DNA of 19,917 nt from an uncultured Panacagrimonas sp. (GTDB lineage: Bacteria > Pseudomonadota > Gammaproteobacteria > Nevskiales > Nevskiaceae). Below the pieces are notes generated by a model. That model was not told the origin of the DNA. It made no database searches and saw only the letters and a program-made list of their open reading frames with translations. Positions 1 through 8,193 of the stretch are shown here, piece after piece. Where the stretch lies: NCBI GenBank assembly GCA_946481265.1, contig CAMLNE010000030.1, forward strand, positions 1 through 19,917, read 5' to 3'. The stretch's first letter is position 1. The number at the start of each line of letters is the position of its first letter. Position numbers and translations under genes: made by a program.

Positions 1-3000
1 ATCCGAGCCCCCGCGGGGTCTCTCCCCGGTGTCAGCGGCTTCCAGATCAACTTCTCGAGCGACGCCGTGTACGCCAGGTCGTAGAGCAGCTTGAACACCT
101 GCCCCGGCTGGAACAGGCCGATCCCGTAGGAGACGTAGAGCCGGGGCGACAGGTACTTGCCGACCGTGAAGCGCGCCTGGTCGGCCTCCTCCCCGGCTGC
201 CGCGCCGATCGAGACATCGTCGAGGCCGAGCCCGCCGCGCAGGTTCTGGGCGAGGAAGTCGGTGCCGGTCAGGCCCAGCGAGAGCGCGGCGTTGGCCAGC
301 ATGGCGCGCTCGTCGGAGCCGCTGCCGTCCTCGATCGAGCGCCCGAGCACCAGCCAGGAGAGTTGCCGTTCGCGCGGCATCGCCGGTGTCGAGAACAACT
401 GGAACTCGGGCTCGTCCAGGGTGCCACGCACCAGCACGCCGACCTCGATGTCGCTGCGCGGCTTGCGCAGCGCGCGGATCTCGATGGCCGGCTCGGTCAG
501 CGGGCCGCCGTTGAACAGCAGCCGACCGGTCTGGATCTCCAGGTTCTGCCCATAGGCTTTGTAGCGGCCTTCGACCAGGCGCACCTCGCCACGACCGCTG
601 CTCGCCCGGCCCGGCTGCTCGATGGCGCGCACGCTGCCTTCCAGCCGCGTCTTCAGGCCGAAGCCTTCGAAGCGCACCTGCGAACCGAAGTTCAGGCGCA
701 CATCGGCATGCACCTCGAGCCCGGCCTGGCTGGCCGCGGCCTGCTCGTCGCTGACGATCAGCTGGTCGCTGCTCGCGCCGATGCCGGAGTCGAAGCTCGT
801 CGGCACGATATCCGCGCGCGGCACGTCGATGTCGCCGCGCACCGTCAGCCGGCCCTCGGCCAGGCTCAGGTCGAGCCGCGGGCTCACCCAGGCGCGCGCC
901 TCGGCCATGTTGGCGGCCTGGAATCGATCGCCGCGGATGGCCAGCTCCATCCGGGCCGGACGCGTCACCAGGTCGGCCCTCCCGTCCAGCTGCAGGCTGC
1001 CGCCCCCCGACTGCGCCGAGGCCCACAGGTGCAGCACCCCATCCGGCGCCCGGGTCCCCAGGCGTGCGCGCAGATCGGTCAGCTCGATGCCCGGCGTGGC
1101 CAGCTTCAGCCCACCATCGAGCAGGCGCAGCTCCCCCTCCGGCACCGGCCGAGCCAGCGTCCCGCCGAGCGTCATGCGGCCTTCGAGGCGCCCGGTGAAT
1201 TGCGCGACCTCCGCGCTGGCGATGCGCAGGAAGCCCAGGTCGTCGAGCGCCACGTCGAGCTGGCCCTGCAGCGGGCGCATCGCGTAGTCGCCGCTGCCCG
1301 CCAGCTCGCCATCGAAGGCGATCGATCCACCCTGCAGCGGCAGGCGCAGCCGGGCGATGGCGCGACCGCCCTCTTCCTCCACCTGCAGCGTGCCGCGCTC
1401 GGCCTCGAGCAGGAGCTGGCCGTCGCGCCGCACGCGCACCGGGTCGGTCGCCAGGTCGGCGCGGGCCTCGGCCAGCCGGCCCCGGTGCACCTCGACCATG
1501 CCCGTGCCATCGATGCCGCCGCTGACCTCCCAGCCGGGAGGCAGGATGCTGCGGAAATAGGCGAAGTCGAACTGCTCCAGGCGGAAGGCCGCGCGCAGGC
1601 GCTCCGGTCCCCGCAGCGCCTGCATGCACACGCGCGAATCCGCGGCACGCCAGCAGGCCGGCTCGAGCTGGGCGCGGCGCGCGTCCGCCGTCAGCATCGC
1701 GGGCTCCTCCAGCATCCAGGCGCTCAGGCCGTCCGGCGCGACGCGTCCGCTGGCCAGGCTTGCGCGCCAGCGCTTGCGCGCCAGGTCGAAGGCGCCGCGC
1801 ACTTCGAGGGCGGCGTCGGCCGGCGCCGCGTCCACGTCCAGCCGCAGCACGTGATCCTCGGCGCGGCCCGACAGGTCCAGGCGCGCACGCGCCATCTCGG
1901 TCGGGCCGTCCAGCTCCTGCACGACCAGGTCGAGCTTCCAGCTGCCGGCAAGGTCGACATCGGCATCCAGGTCGATGCGCCGGATCGCGAGCGTCGCGTA
2001 TTCGAGCTCCGCGACCTGGCCGCGCGCGACCAGGTGGGGCGCCTCCAGGCTGCCCTGCAGACTGGCCTCGAGCGTCGCGCGGCCACGCAGCCCCGGCCAC
2101 AGCGCGCCCAGGTCGGGGCTGTCCAGTCGCGCGTCCAGGTCGAACGGCGGCGTGGCCTGGCCCTGCGCATCCAGTCGCGTGCGGCCGCTGACCAGGCGCA
2201 GCGCGTCGAGCTTCACGCTGGCGCCGACGGCCTGGCCGCGCGCGTCGAGGTCGAGCGGGTAGTCGCGTAGTCGTGAATCCTTCAGCGCCACGCTGAACTG
2301 CACCTGCGGCGTGTCGCCGCGCATCTGCGTGCGGGCCTGCAGCGTCCCGTTCAGCCGGCCTGGCCATTGCGCCGCGACCAGGCCGGGATCCAGGTTCTGC
2401 ACGCGCAGGTCGGCGTCGGCGACCAGGGCCGGGTCCCACTCGACCCGCGCCCGCCCTTCGACCACCGAGCGCGCCACCGCGAAACGCAGCGTGTCGAGCA
2501 CCACGTGGTCGAGACCGCCACTGCCCGCGGCGCGCGCCGTCCCCGCCTGGCCCTCGGCCGCCAGCGCTCCGTCCAGGCGATAGCGATAGGCCTGTGGGGT
2601 GCCGGTCACCTCGAGCTCGCCGCGCGCGCTGGCCACGCGCGGCTCGCCATCCAGTGGCCAGGCCAGATCCGTCCAGTCGAGCTTCGCCTCGAGCTGCCCG
2701 GCCGCGTAGCGACCCGCCGCACGCAGTTGGGCATGCTCGCCCAGCGCGAAGTCCGCCTCGCCGTGGACATCCTGCAGCGTGCCCTCCAGCTGCAGCCGGC
2801 CGCTGCGGCTGGCGACCGGTGCATCGCCCTGCAGCGGCCAGCGCAGGTCGGTCCATTCGAGCCCGAGCTGCGAGGCACGCTCGTCGAGCCGCAGCAGCCC
2901 CTGCGCGACGATGCGCGCGGGGGTCGGCGACACCGTGCTCACCACCAGTTCGTCGACGCGCACCGAATCGCGCGCCAGGTGCGCCTGCGCTGCGACCTCG

Positions 3001-3623
3001 ATGGCACCGACACGCGCGTGATGGCCGGCCAGGCGCTCGATCGCGAAGCGCTCGCCGGCCCATTCGAAACCGTCCACGCGCGCGGCCTCGACGATCTCGG
3101 GCGGCGCCGGCTCCGTGCCGGTGTCCGGCGGCGGCAGGTGGATGCTCAGCCGGTCGAGGCTGGCCTGCAGCACGCGGATCGACACCGGCAACCGCGGCAC
3201 GCGCGGGGGGCTTTCGTCCTGCGGATGGTCGTCCCGCTCGCGCTGGCGCAGCACCAGGGAGCCGGCCGCCAGACGGGTCCCGCGCCCCTGGCCGCGCAGC
3301 AGCGCCAGGGGCGACCACTCCAGGCTCGCGCGATCCAGCTCGACCTGCGCGCCCGGCACCTCGAGCCGCAGGCCCTCGATATGCAGCGGCCCGAGCAGGC
3401 GACCTTCGACCGTGTCCACGCGCAGCTCCACCAGGCCCGAGCGCGCGGCCCAGTCGAAGACCCAGCGCGCGCCGTCCTGGCTGCCGAGCAGCCAGCCCCC
3501 GAACACCGCCACGCCGCTCAGCGCGCCGAAGAACAGCACCCCGCAGATCACCGTGAGGATGCCGACCGTATTGAGCGACCAGCGCCCCACGGCCAGCAGC
3601 CGACCCTTGCCTGCGGCGCGCAT
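1..3623 (-). CDS. tamB: TamB, inner-membrane subunit of the translocation and assembly module (3' end cut by window edge)
   Basis: TamB is a very long, mostly beta-stranded protein anchored in the inner membrane. It spans the periplasm to TamA and helps outer-membrane protein insertion and/or lipid transport. About 1207 residues are visible; E. coli TamB has about 1259. A single hydrophobic anchor lies near residues 18-47, and a long region rich in repeated short strands follows. The conserved C-terminal DUF490/TamB domain is recognised from RQLSWLVLGRS and then VGKYLSPRLYVSYGIGLF. The ATG at 3623 shares one base with the tamA stop (TGATG), which fixes the start and implies translational coupling. 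The frame stays open to base 1. The last 20-25 codons do not resemble the usual TamB ending (see findings). Identification is firm; the true C-terminus is not seen. Confidence 0.93.
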   Translation of the reverse strand, partial: MRAAGKGRLLAVGRWSLNTVGILTVICGVLFFGALSGVAVFGGWLLGSQDGARWVFDWAARSGLVELRVDTVEGRLLGPLHIEGLRLEVPGAQVELDRASLEWSPLALLRGQGRGTRLAAGSLVLRQRERDDHPQDESPPRVPRLPVSIRVLQASLDRLSIHLPPPDTGTEPAPPEIVEAARVDGFEWAGERFAIERLAGHHARVGAIEVAAQAHLARDSVRVDELVVSTVSPTPARIVAQGLLRLDERASQLGLEWTDLRWPLQGDAPVASRSGRLQLEGTLQDVHGEADFALGEHAQLRAAGRYAAGQLEAKLDWTDLAWPLDGEPRVASARGELEVTGTPQAYRYRLDGALAAEGQAGTARAAGSGGLDHVVLDTLRFAVARSVVEGRARVEWDPALVADADLRVQNLDPGLVAAQWPGRLNGTLQARTQMRGDTPQVQFSVALKDSRLRDYPLDLDARGQAVGASVKLDALRLVSGRTRLDAQGQATPPFDLDARLDSPDLGALWPGLRGRATLEASLQGSLEAPHLVARGQVAELEYATLAIRRIDLDADVDLAGSWKLDLVVQELDGPTEMARARLDLSGRAEDHVLRLDVDAAPADAALEVRGAFDLARKRWRASLASGRVAPDGLSAWMLEEPAMLTADARRAQLEPACWRAADSRVCMQALRGPERLRAAFRLEQFDFAYFRSILPPGWEVSGGIDGTGMVEVHRGRLAEARADLATDPVRVRRDGQLLLEAERGTLQVEEEGGRAIARLRLPLQGGSIAFDGELAGSGDYAMRPLQGQLDVALDDLGFLRIASAEVAQFTGRLEGRMTLGGTLARPVPEGELRLLDGGLKLATPGIELTDLRARLGTRAPDGVLHLWASAQSGGGSLQLDGRADLVTRPARMELAIRGDRFQAANMAEARAWVSPRLDLSLAEGRLTVRGDIDVPRADIVPTSFDSGIGASSDQLIVSDEQAAASQAGLEVHADVRLNFGSQVRFEGFGLKTRLEGSVRAIEQPGRASSGRGEVRLVEGRYKAYGQNLEIQTGRLLFNGGPLTEPAIEIRALRKPRSDIEVGVLVRGTLDEPEFQLFSTPAMPRERQLSWLVLGRSIEDGSGSDERAMLANAALSLGLTGTDFLAQNLRGGLGLDDVSIGAAAGEEADQARFTVGKYLSPRLYVSYGIGLFQPGQVFKLLYDLAYTASLEKLIWKPLTPGRDPAGAR

Positions 3624-5368
3624 CAGACGCCCACCCTCACGCCGATGTGCACCCGGATGGGCGACTCGTCGCCGTCCAGCGGATGCGCCAGGTCGAGTTG
3701 CAGGCTGCCGATCGGCGCGCGGTAGCGCAGGCCGATGCCGACACCCGACTTCAGGCGCGGGCCCGGATCGTCACCGGCGCCGCCCGAGTCGGCGAACAGC
3801 GCGGCGCCCCAGTTGTTCCACACGCGGTATTCGCTCTCCAGGCTGAACACATTGAGAAAGCGGCCGCCGACCACGTTGCCTTCGTTGTCGCGCGGCCCGA
3901 TCGACTGGTAGGCGTAGCCGCGCACGCTCTGGTCGCCGCCGGCGAAGAAGCGTTGCGAGGCCGGCAGATCGCCGAACTCCTCGACCAGGCTGTAACCGAA
4001 CTCGGCGCGACCGATGAAGCGCAGGCGCCAGGTCGGCGAGACCACGCCGCGCGCAATGCTGCGCAGCTGCAGGAAGCTGGTGGTCGACAACAGCTGGTGC
4101 AAGGCGCCGTGCGCATCGGCAAACAGGTACCAGCCGCGCCGCGTGTAGATCGGATCGTCGGCCTTGCTGCGCGTGAACGACACGCCGGGAGTGAGCAGGT
4201 CGGCCGTGGCGAAGGTATCGCCGAAGTCGGACTCCTCGTGCGCGTATTCCAGGTACAGCCGCCGCGTCCAGTCGCCTGGCTGTCGGTTGAGGCTGGTACC
4301 GATGGTGTACTTGCGCGTGTCGCCGTCCTCCAGCTGCTCGGTCTCGGCGGTGGCGGTGAAGCTCAGGCTTTCGCCGGGCGTGCTGCCCAGCGGGATGTTG
4401 TACTTGCCGCCCAGCGTGTTCTTGATCTCCGACAGGCGAAAGTCGGTGGTGATGGTGTGTCCGTGGCGGTTGAGCTGCCGCCAGTCGGTGCCGATCGACA
4501 CGCGCGCGCCGGTATCGGTGCCATAGCCCATGCCGAAGTCGTAGCGCGTGCGCGGACGCGGGGTCGCGCGGATGTGGATCGGCACACGCCGCTCCGCGTC
4601 GGCCTCGTCGCGACGCGGATCGATTTCCACCGCCTGGAAGTAGCCCAGGTCGGACAGGCGGAACTGCAGGGCGAGCAGCTTCTGCGGATCGAAGGGCGTG
4701 CCGGGGTGGATGTCGATGTAGCGGCGCAGGAACGCCGGATCGAGGCCTTCCTGCTCGACGCTGACCGGCCCGAAGAAATAGCGCGGCCCGGTCTCCAGGT
4801 GCAGGATCGCCTGCGCCTGGCGCCGGGCCGGCTCGACGCGCAGTTCGGACCGGGTCCAGCGCGCGTCCAGGAAGCCGTGGTCCAGCGCGGCATCGCTCAT
4901 GCGCTTCTTGGTCGCCTCGTAATCGGCGTGCTGCAGGCGCTCGTCGAGCTTCAGCGGCAGCCGGCGCAGGCGCCGGGTGAGCGGTTCGAAATCGGCGCCC
5001 TCGCCCTCGAAGCGCGTGTCGACGGCGCTCACGCGCGTGGCGGGACCGAGCTTCACCTCGTAGTGCGCGACCCAGTCCGGCGCCTTGCCCTCCAGCTTCG
5101 ATTCGATCTCGGGCTCGTAGTAGCCGAAGGGCTGCAGGGCGCCGCGGATGTCGGCCGGCGCCTGTTCGTGCAGGCGCCGTACCTGCGCCGCGTCGAGCGT
5201 CTCCTTCTCCGCGCGCACGCGCAGGCCCAGGCGCGCCTCGACATTGTCGCGCTCGTCGCCGCCGATGCCGTCGATCTCCACGCGCACGTCGGCCACCGCG
5301 ATTGCGATGAAGGATCCAAGCAGGAGCGCCGCTCCCGTCGCCGCGCGCGGGGCCCGTGGAAGAGTCAT
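3623..5368 (-). CDS. tamA: TamA, Omp85-family outer-membrane barrel of the translocation and assembly module
   Basis: TamA is the outer-membrane partner of TamB, an Omp85/BamA relative that assists autotransporter and outer-membrane protein assembly. From the ATG at 5368 the protein has 581 residues, close to E. coli TamA (577). Residues 1-26 form a signal peptide ending AVA before DVRVEIDG. Three POTRA-like domains fill roughly residues 27-265, and the rest is a 16-strand-type barrel. The Omp85 hallmark VRGY is at 482-485, and the C-terminal strands end in IGVRVGV. Longer starts exist at 5377 (ATG) and 5398 (GTG), but they put extra residues before the signal peptide. A weak GGTAAG lies 9 nt before 5368. 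The stop overlaps the tamB start by one base. TamA and the upstream TraB/GumN gene are 64 nt apart on the same strand. Confidence 0.93.
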   Translation of the reverse strand: MTLPRAPRAATGAALLLGSFIAIAVADVRVEIDGIGGDERDNVEARLGLRVRAEKETLDAAQVRRLHEQAPADIRGALQPFGYYEPEIESKLEGKAPDWVAHYEVKLGPATRVSAVDTRFEGEGADFEPLTRRLRRLPLKLDERLQHADYEATKKRMSDAALDHGFLDARWTRSELRVEPARRQAQAILHLETGPRYFFGPVSVEQEGLDPAFLRRYIDIHPGTPFDPQKLLALQFRLSDLGYFQAVEIDPRRDEADAERRVPIHIRATPRPRTRYDFGMGYGTDTGARVSIGTDWRQLNRHGHTITTDFRLSEIKNTLGGKYNIPLGSTPGESLSFTATAETEQLEDGDTRKYTIGTSLNRQPGDWTRRLYLEYAHEESDFGDTFATADLLTPGVSFTRSKADDPIYTRRGWYLFADAHGALHQLLSTTSFLQLRSIARGVVSPTWRLRFIGRAEFGYSLVEEFGDLPASQRFFAGGDQSVRGYAYQSIGPRDNEGNVVGGRFLNVFSLESEYRVWNNWGAALFADSGGAGDDPGPRLKSGVGIGLRYRAPIGSLQLDLAHPLDGDESPIRVHIGVRVGV

Positions 5369-5432
5369 CCGCGGCATCTTACCGGGGCCGCCCGGCACTT
5401 CCCCGGGACCGCCGCCCGCCCGCGGGCGCGGC

Positions 5433-6296
5433 TCAGTTCATCTGCGCCACGGCGCGCACCGCGAAGCCCTGCGACTCGAGCAGCCCGACCAGGCTGTCGC
5501 GCCCCACCAGGTGCGCGGCGCCGACCACCACCAGCTGGGCCGAGTCGCCGCGCAGGTAGCCCACCAGCGCACCGATCCAGGCGCGATTGCGATCGCCCAG
5601 CAGGCGCGCATAGGTCCGCGGGTAGTCGCGCCGCGAGTCGTCGATCAACGCGGAGAGCGTCGCGGTGTCGTTCTCGCGCCACAGCCTGACCAGCGCCTCG
5701 GGCCGCCACTCGCTGCGCGCCAGGTCTTCGAGCGAGGAATCCAGGAACTGCTCGGACATTGCCGCGTCCATGTCGGCGAACAGCGCCAGCTGCGTTTCCG
5801 GCGATTCGAGCCAGCCGACCGGCCGGCCATCGGCGCGCGCGCGCTGGTGCAGATGCCGGTCGAGCCCCAGGTTCGGATCCATGCCGGAACGCTGGTATTC
5901 GATCAGGGTCAGGCTCAGCGCGCACAGCCAGGCCTTGAAGTAGTCGCAGGTGCCGGGCGGCAGGTCGCTGGCCTGCGCCTGGCGGCGCACGCGCGCGTAC
6001 AGGGCGGCGTCGATCTCCTTGCGCAGGCCGCGACCGTTCACCCCGGCCTCGATCATGCGCGTCTGCATCTCGGGCGTTTCAAGCGCGAGCGGGTCGGTCT
6101 CCAGCACCAGGCCGCGGGTCTGCGCATACGCCTGTTCGAGTGCCTCCGGCAGCGGGTAGGCGGACTGCGGCAGCAGGTGCACCGAGCCGAGCAGGTAGTG
6201 GGTCGCCCTGGGACCCTGCACCTGCCACAGGAAGGGCGCATCGGCGGCCGGCACCGCGGTCGCGAACAGCAGCGCGACCAGCAGCAGGATCCTCAT
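5433..6296 (-). CDS. TraB/GumN family secreted protein
   Basis: The 287-residue protein belongs to the TraB/GumN family, which is related to the Tiki metalloproteases. Residues 1-20 form a signal peptide with a hydrophobic core (LLLVALLFATAV) and AADA-type cleavage, so it is periplasmic or envelope-located. The two family GxxH motifs are present: GSVH at 37-40 and GAAH near the C-terminus (His 262). A conserved acidic LETD lies at 65-68. These are the presumed metal-site residues of the family. The substrate is unknown; gumN itself lies at the end of the xanthan cluster in Xanthomonas, but no gum genes are visible here. The start ATG overlaps the stop of the upstream isomerase-like gene by 4 nt (ATGA), so the two are translationally coupled. 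The family is clear; the function is not. Confidence 0.88.
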   Translation of the reverse strand: MRILLLVALLFATAVPAADAPFLWQVQGPRATHYLLGSVHLLPQSAYPLPEALEQAYAQTRGLVLETDPLALETPEMQTRMIEAGVNGRGLRKEIDAALYARVRRQAQASDLPPGTCDYFKAWLCALSLTLIEYQRSGMDPNLGLDRHLHQRARADGRPVGWLESPETQLALFADMDAAMSEQFLDSSLEDLARSEWRPEALVRLWRENDTATLSALIDDSRRDYPRTYARLLGDRNRAWIGALVGYLRGDSAQLVVVGAAHLVGRDSLVGLLESQGFAVRAVAQMN

Positions 6297-6988
6297 CGCC
6301 GCCGTTGCACCGACGGTCGCACCGCGGCCCAGGCCTCGAAGTCGGGCGCATCGCCCAGCGGGTCGCGTCCCTCGAGCATGGCTTCGAGCGAATCCAGGTC
6401 GTCATAGCCCCAGAACAGCTGGCCGCGCACGAACATCGTCGGCACGCCGAAGGCGCCGGCTGCCAGCGCGGCGTCGGTGTAGTCGCGCAGGCGCTGCTTC
6501 ACCGCCTCGGTCGCGACCTCCTGCTCGAGCGCCGCGGCGTCGAGTCCGGCGCGCTGCACGACGGCGGCCACCACGGCCGGGTTCGACACCTCGAGCCCCT
6601 CGGCCCAGGTGGCGCTCCACAGCGCCTCGATCAGGCGCAGCCGTGATGGGGCGTCGAGCGTGCAGCAGGCCCAGCGCAGCGGCACCAGCGACTTGAACGG
6701 GTGCGAATGCGGCGGCGCGATCGGCAGGCCCAGGCGGGCCGCCTTGCGCAGCACGTCGCGCAGCATCCAGCGGCTCTTCGGCGGCACCTCGGCCGGGCCG
6801 ATCTGGCCGTGGGCGGACAGCATCGCGCCGAACACCACCGGCACCGGCTCGAAGCGCAGGTCGTGCGCCGCGGCGATGCGCTGCGCGCGCTGCCAGGCGA
6901 GGTAGGCGTTGTGCGAGATGAAGTCGAACAGGAAGTACAGGCGCTGCGGATCGGCGAAGGCCGGCGGCATTTCGGTGGCGAGGGTCAT
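6293..6988 (-). CDS. 2-hydroxychromene-2-carboxylate isomerase family protein (DsbA-like thioredoxin fold, kappa-GST type)
   Basis: The 231-residue protein has the fold of DsbA/kappa-class glutathione transferases. It begins with a beta strand leading into FDFISHNAYLAW, where Ser25 occupies the catalytic/glutathione-contacting position that replaces the CxxC of DsbA. The cis-proline motif GVPT is at 181-184, followed by MFVRGQLFWGYDDL, the usual C-terminal signature of this family. Characterised relatives (NahD) isomerise 2-hydroxychromene-2-carboxylate in naphthalene breakdown with glutathione. No aromatic-degradation genes are nearby, so the real substrate here is probably different, and a general glutathione-dependent isomerase or detoxification role is an inference. 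It has no signal peptide and is cytoplasmic. It lies 6 nt after the ttcA stop and overlaps the TraB/GumN gene by 4 nt. Confidence 0.87.
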   Translation of the reverse strand: MTLATEMPPAFADPQRLYFLFDFISHNAYLAWQRAQRIAAAHDLRFEPVPVVFGAMLSAHGQIGPAEVPPKSRWMLRDVLRKAARLGLPIAPPHSHPFKSLVPLRWACCTLDAPSRLRLIEALWSATWAEGLEVSNPAVVAAVVQRAGLDAAALEQEVATEAVKQRLRDYTDAALAAGAFGVPTMFVRGQLFWGYDDLDSLEAMLEGRDPLGDAPDFEAWAAVRPSVQRRR

Positions 6989-6994
6989 GCGGGA

Positions 6995-7867
6995 TTACTC
7001 CGTGCCGGGCATCAGCCAGTTCACGCCGTCGCCGCCCACGGCGCCGCCCAGGCCGGCGAAGTCGAACAGGCGGGTGTCGGCGAGCTGCGAGGGCGCCACA
7101 TTGGTCAGCGCCTTGAAGATGATCTCGCTGCGACCGGGGTGCTCGCGCTCCCAGGCGTCCATCATCCGGCGCACCTGCTTGCGCTGCAGGTTTTCCTGCG
7201 AGCCGCAGAGATTGCAGGGAATGATGGGAAAGGCCTTCTGCGTCGCGTACTCGGCGATATCGGCCTCGCGGCAGTAGCTCAGCGGGCGGATCACGATGTT
7301 GCGGCCGTCGTCGGACAGCAGCTTGGGCGGCATCGCGGACAGCTTGCCGCCGAAGAACAGGTTCAGGAAGAAGGTGGCCAGGATGTCGTCCCGGTGATGA
7401 CCCAGCGCGATCTTGTTGAAGCCCTTCTCGTGGGCGTAGCTGTACAGCGCGCCGCGCCGCAGGCGCGAGCACAGCGAGCACAGGGTCTTGCCCTCGGGGA
7501 TGTTGCGCTTGACCACCGAGTAGGTGTCCTGCTCGAGGATGGTGTACGGCACGCCCTTCGCGGCCAAGTAATCGGGCAGCACGTCGGCCGGGAAGTCCGG
7601 CTGCTTCTGGTCGAGGTTGAGCGCGTGCAGCTCGAAGCGCACCGGCGCCTTGGCCTGCAGTTGCAGCAGCACGTCGAGCATGGTGTAGCTGTCCTTGCCG
7701 CCGGACAGGCAGACCATCACGCGGTCGCCCTCCTCGATCATGCGGAAGTCCTGGATGGCGCGGCCGACCTCGCGGCGCAGGCGCTTGGCCAGCTTGTTGG
7801 ACTCCAGCCGCGCCCGTGCCGGGTCCGGGCGGGAAGGGCGCAGATCCAGGATCGGAACGGCTTGCAT
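6995..7867 (-). CDS. ttcA: TtcA, tRNA 2-thiocytidine(32) synthetase
   Basis: TtcA makes 2-thiocytidine at position 32 of certain tRNAs using ATP and an iron-sulfur cluster. From the ATG at 7867 the protein has 290 residues (E. coli 311). The PP-loop ATP-pyrophosphatase motif SGGKDS is at 55-60. The first cysteine pair, CSLC, is at 130-133 in [13 protein letters not shown], and the second, CNLC, at 218-221; these hold the Fe-S cluster. The reading frame is open further upstream. An ATG at 7897 has GGTGA just ahead of it, but the AATAAT there also reads as a -10 element, which would favour 7867. Conservation begins only near residue 20 ([11 protein letters not shown]), so it does not decide the start. 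This gene heads the minus-strand run that ends in tamB. Confidence 0.94.
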   Translation of the reverse strand: MQAVPILDLRPSRPDPARARLESNKLAKRLRREVGRAIQDFRMIEEGDRVMVCLSGGKDSYTMLDVLLQLQAKAPVRFELHALNLDQKQPDFPADVLPDYLAAKGVPYTILEQDTYSVVKRNIPEGKTLCSLCSRLRRGALYSYAHEKGFNKIALGHHRDDILATFFLNLFFGGKLSAMPPKLLSDDGRNIVIRPLSYCREADIAEYATQKAFPIIPCNLCGSQENLQRKQVRRMMDAWEREHPGRSEIIFKALTNVAPSQLADTRLFDFAGLGGAVGGDGVNWLMPGTE

Positions 7868-7895
7868 GGGCGAAGGATGCGAAGGGGGGCCGCGC

Positions 7896-7901
7896 ATTAT
7901 T
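7896..7901 (-). promoter_or_regulatory. Candidate -10 element for the ttcA-tamB run
   Basis: On the minus strand this reads AATAAT, five of six matches to TATAAT, in otherwise very GC-rich DNA. It lies about 28 nt ahead of the preferred ttcA start. No good -35 hexamer is seen at the usual spacing, so this is tentative. If it is real, the longer TtcA start at 7897 is excluded. Confidence 0.3.
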
Positions 7902-8177
7902 TCACCGCGTTGCGACCCCCGCGATCCGACCGGCGGCCGCGCATGGAGGATTCGCCCTGATAGGCCCCGGCCGGAAGCCGTGCCTAGCATCCATGGAAGC
8001 CCCTCGCCGGGAACAGCCGATGCGGCAGTCCGCGCATGGCATCTGGATGCAAGAAGTCCGGCGCGAGGCCGACCTATCCTGACACTGGGTCGCTGCGCCC
8101 CGGTACCCGAGTCCGGCCCCACCCGGCAGACCGCTACCGATACGACCGCGACATCGGATTCCGCGACACCAAATACC

Positions 8178-8187
8178 AAGGAAGGAG
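8178..8187 (+). promoter_or_regulatory. Strong ribosome-binding site of the LLM oxidoreductase gene
   Basis: AAGGAAGGAG ends 6 nt before the ATG at 8194. It is an almost ideal Shine-Dalgarno sequence and decides this start. Confidence 0.8.
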
Positions 8188-8193
8188 AGCGAT

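Larger units (their letters stand above)
7868..8193. other. Divergent intergenic region between ttcA and the LLM oxidoreductase gene
   Basis: These 326 nt separate two divergent genes and should hold both promoters. I see no convincing coding frame; the open frames crossing it have no good ribosome-binding site and no recognisable domain. The only supported items are the AATAAT noted separately and the strong ribosome-binding site at the right end. A TAGCAT at 7985-7990, preceded by GCC as at the ahpC promoter, could be a -10 for the oxidoreductase, but it has no recognisable -35 and would leave a leader of about 200 nt. Confidence 0.5.

Noticed and set aside
1..84. Plus-strand frame reading VSGFQINFSSDAVYA at the left edge, reminiscent of an STN-type domain
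   Set aside because: It is only about 27 codons before a stop, cannot be extended in this window, and overlaps the tamB frame, which is open on the other strand. The resemblance is too short to support a gene.
363..5689. Very long plus-strand open frames (635, 452 and 680 codons) opposite tamB and tamA
   Set aside because: They have an Arg/Ala/Gln-rich composition without recognisable domains and lie wholly antisense to the well-supported tamB and tamA. They are by-products of few AT-rich stop codons in GC-rich DNA.
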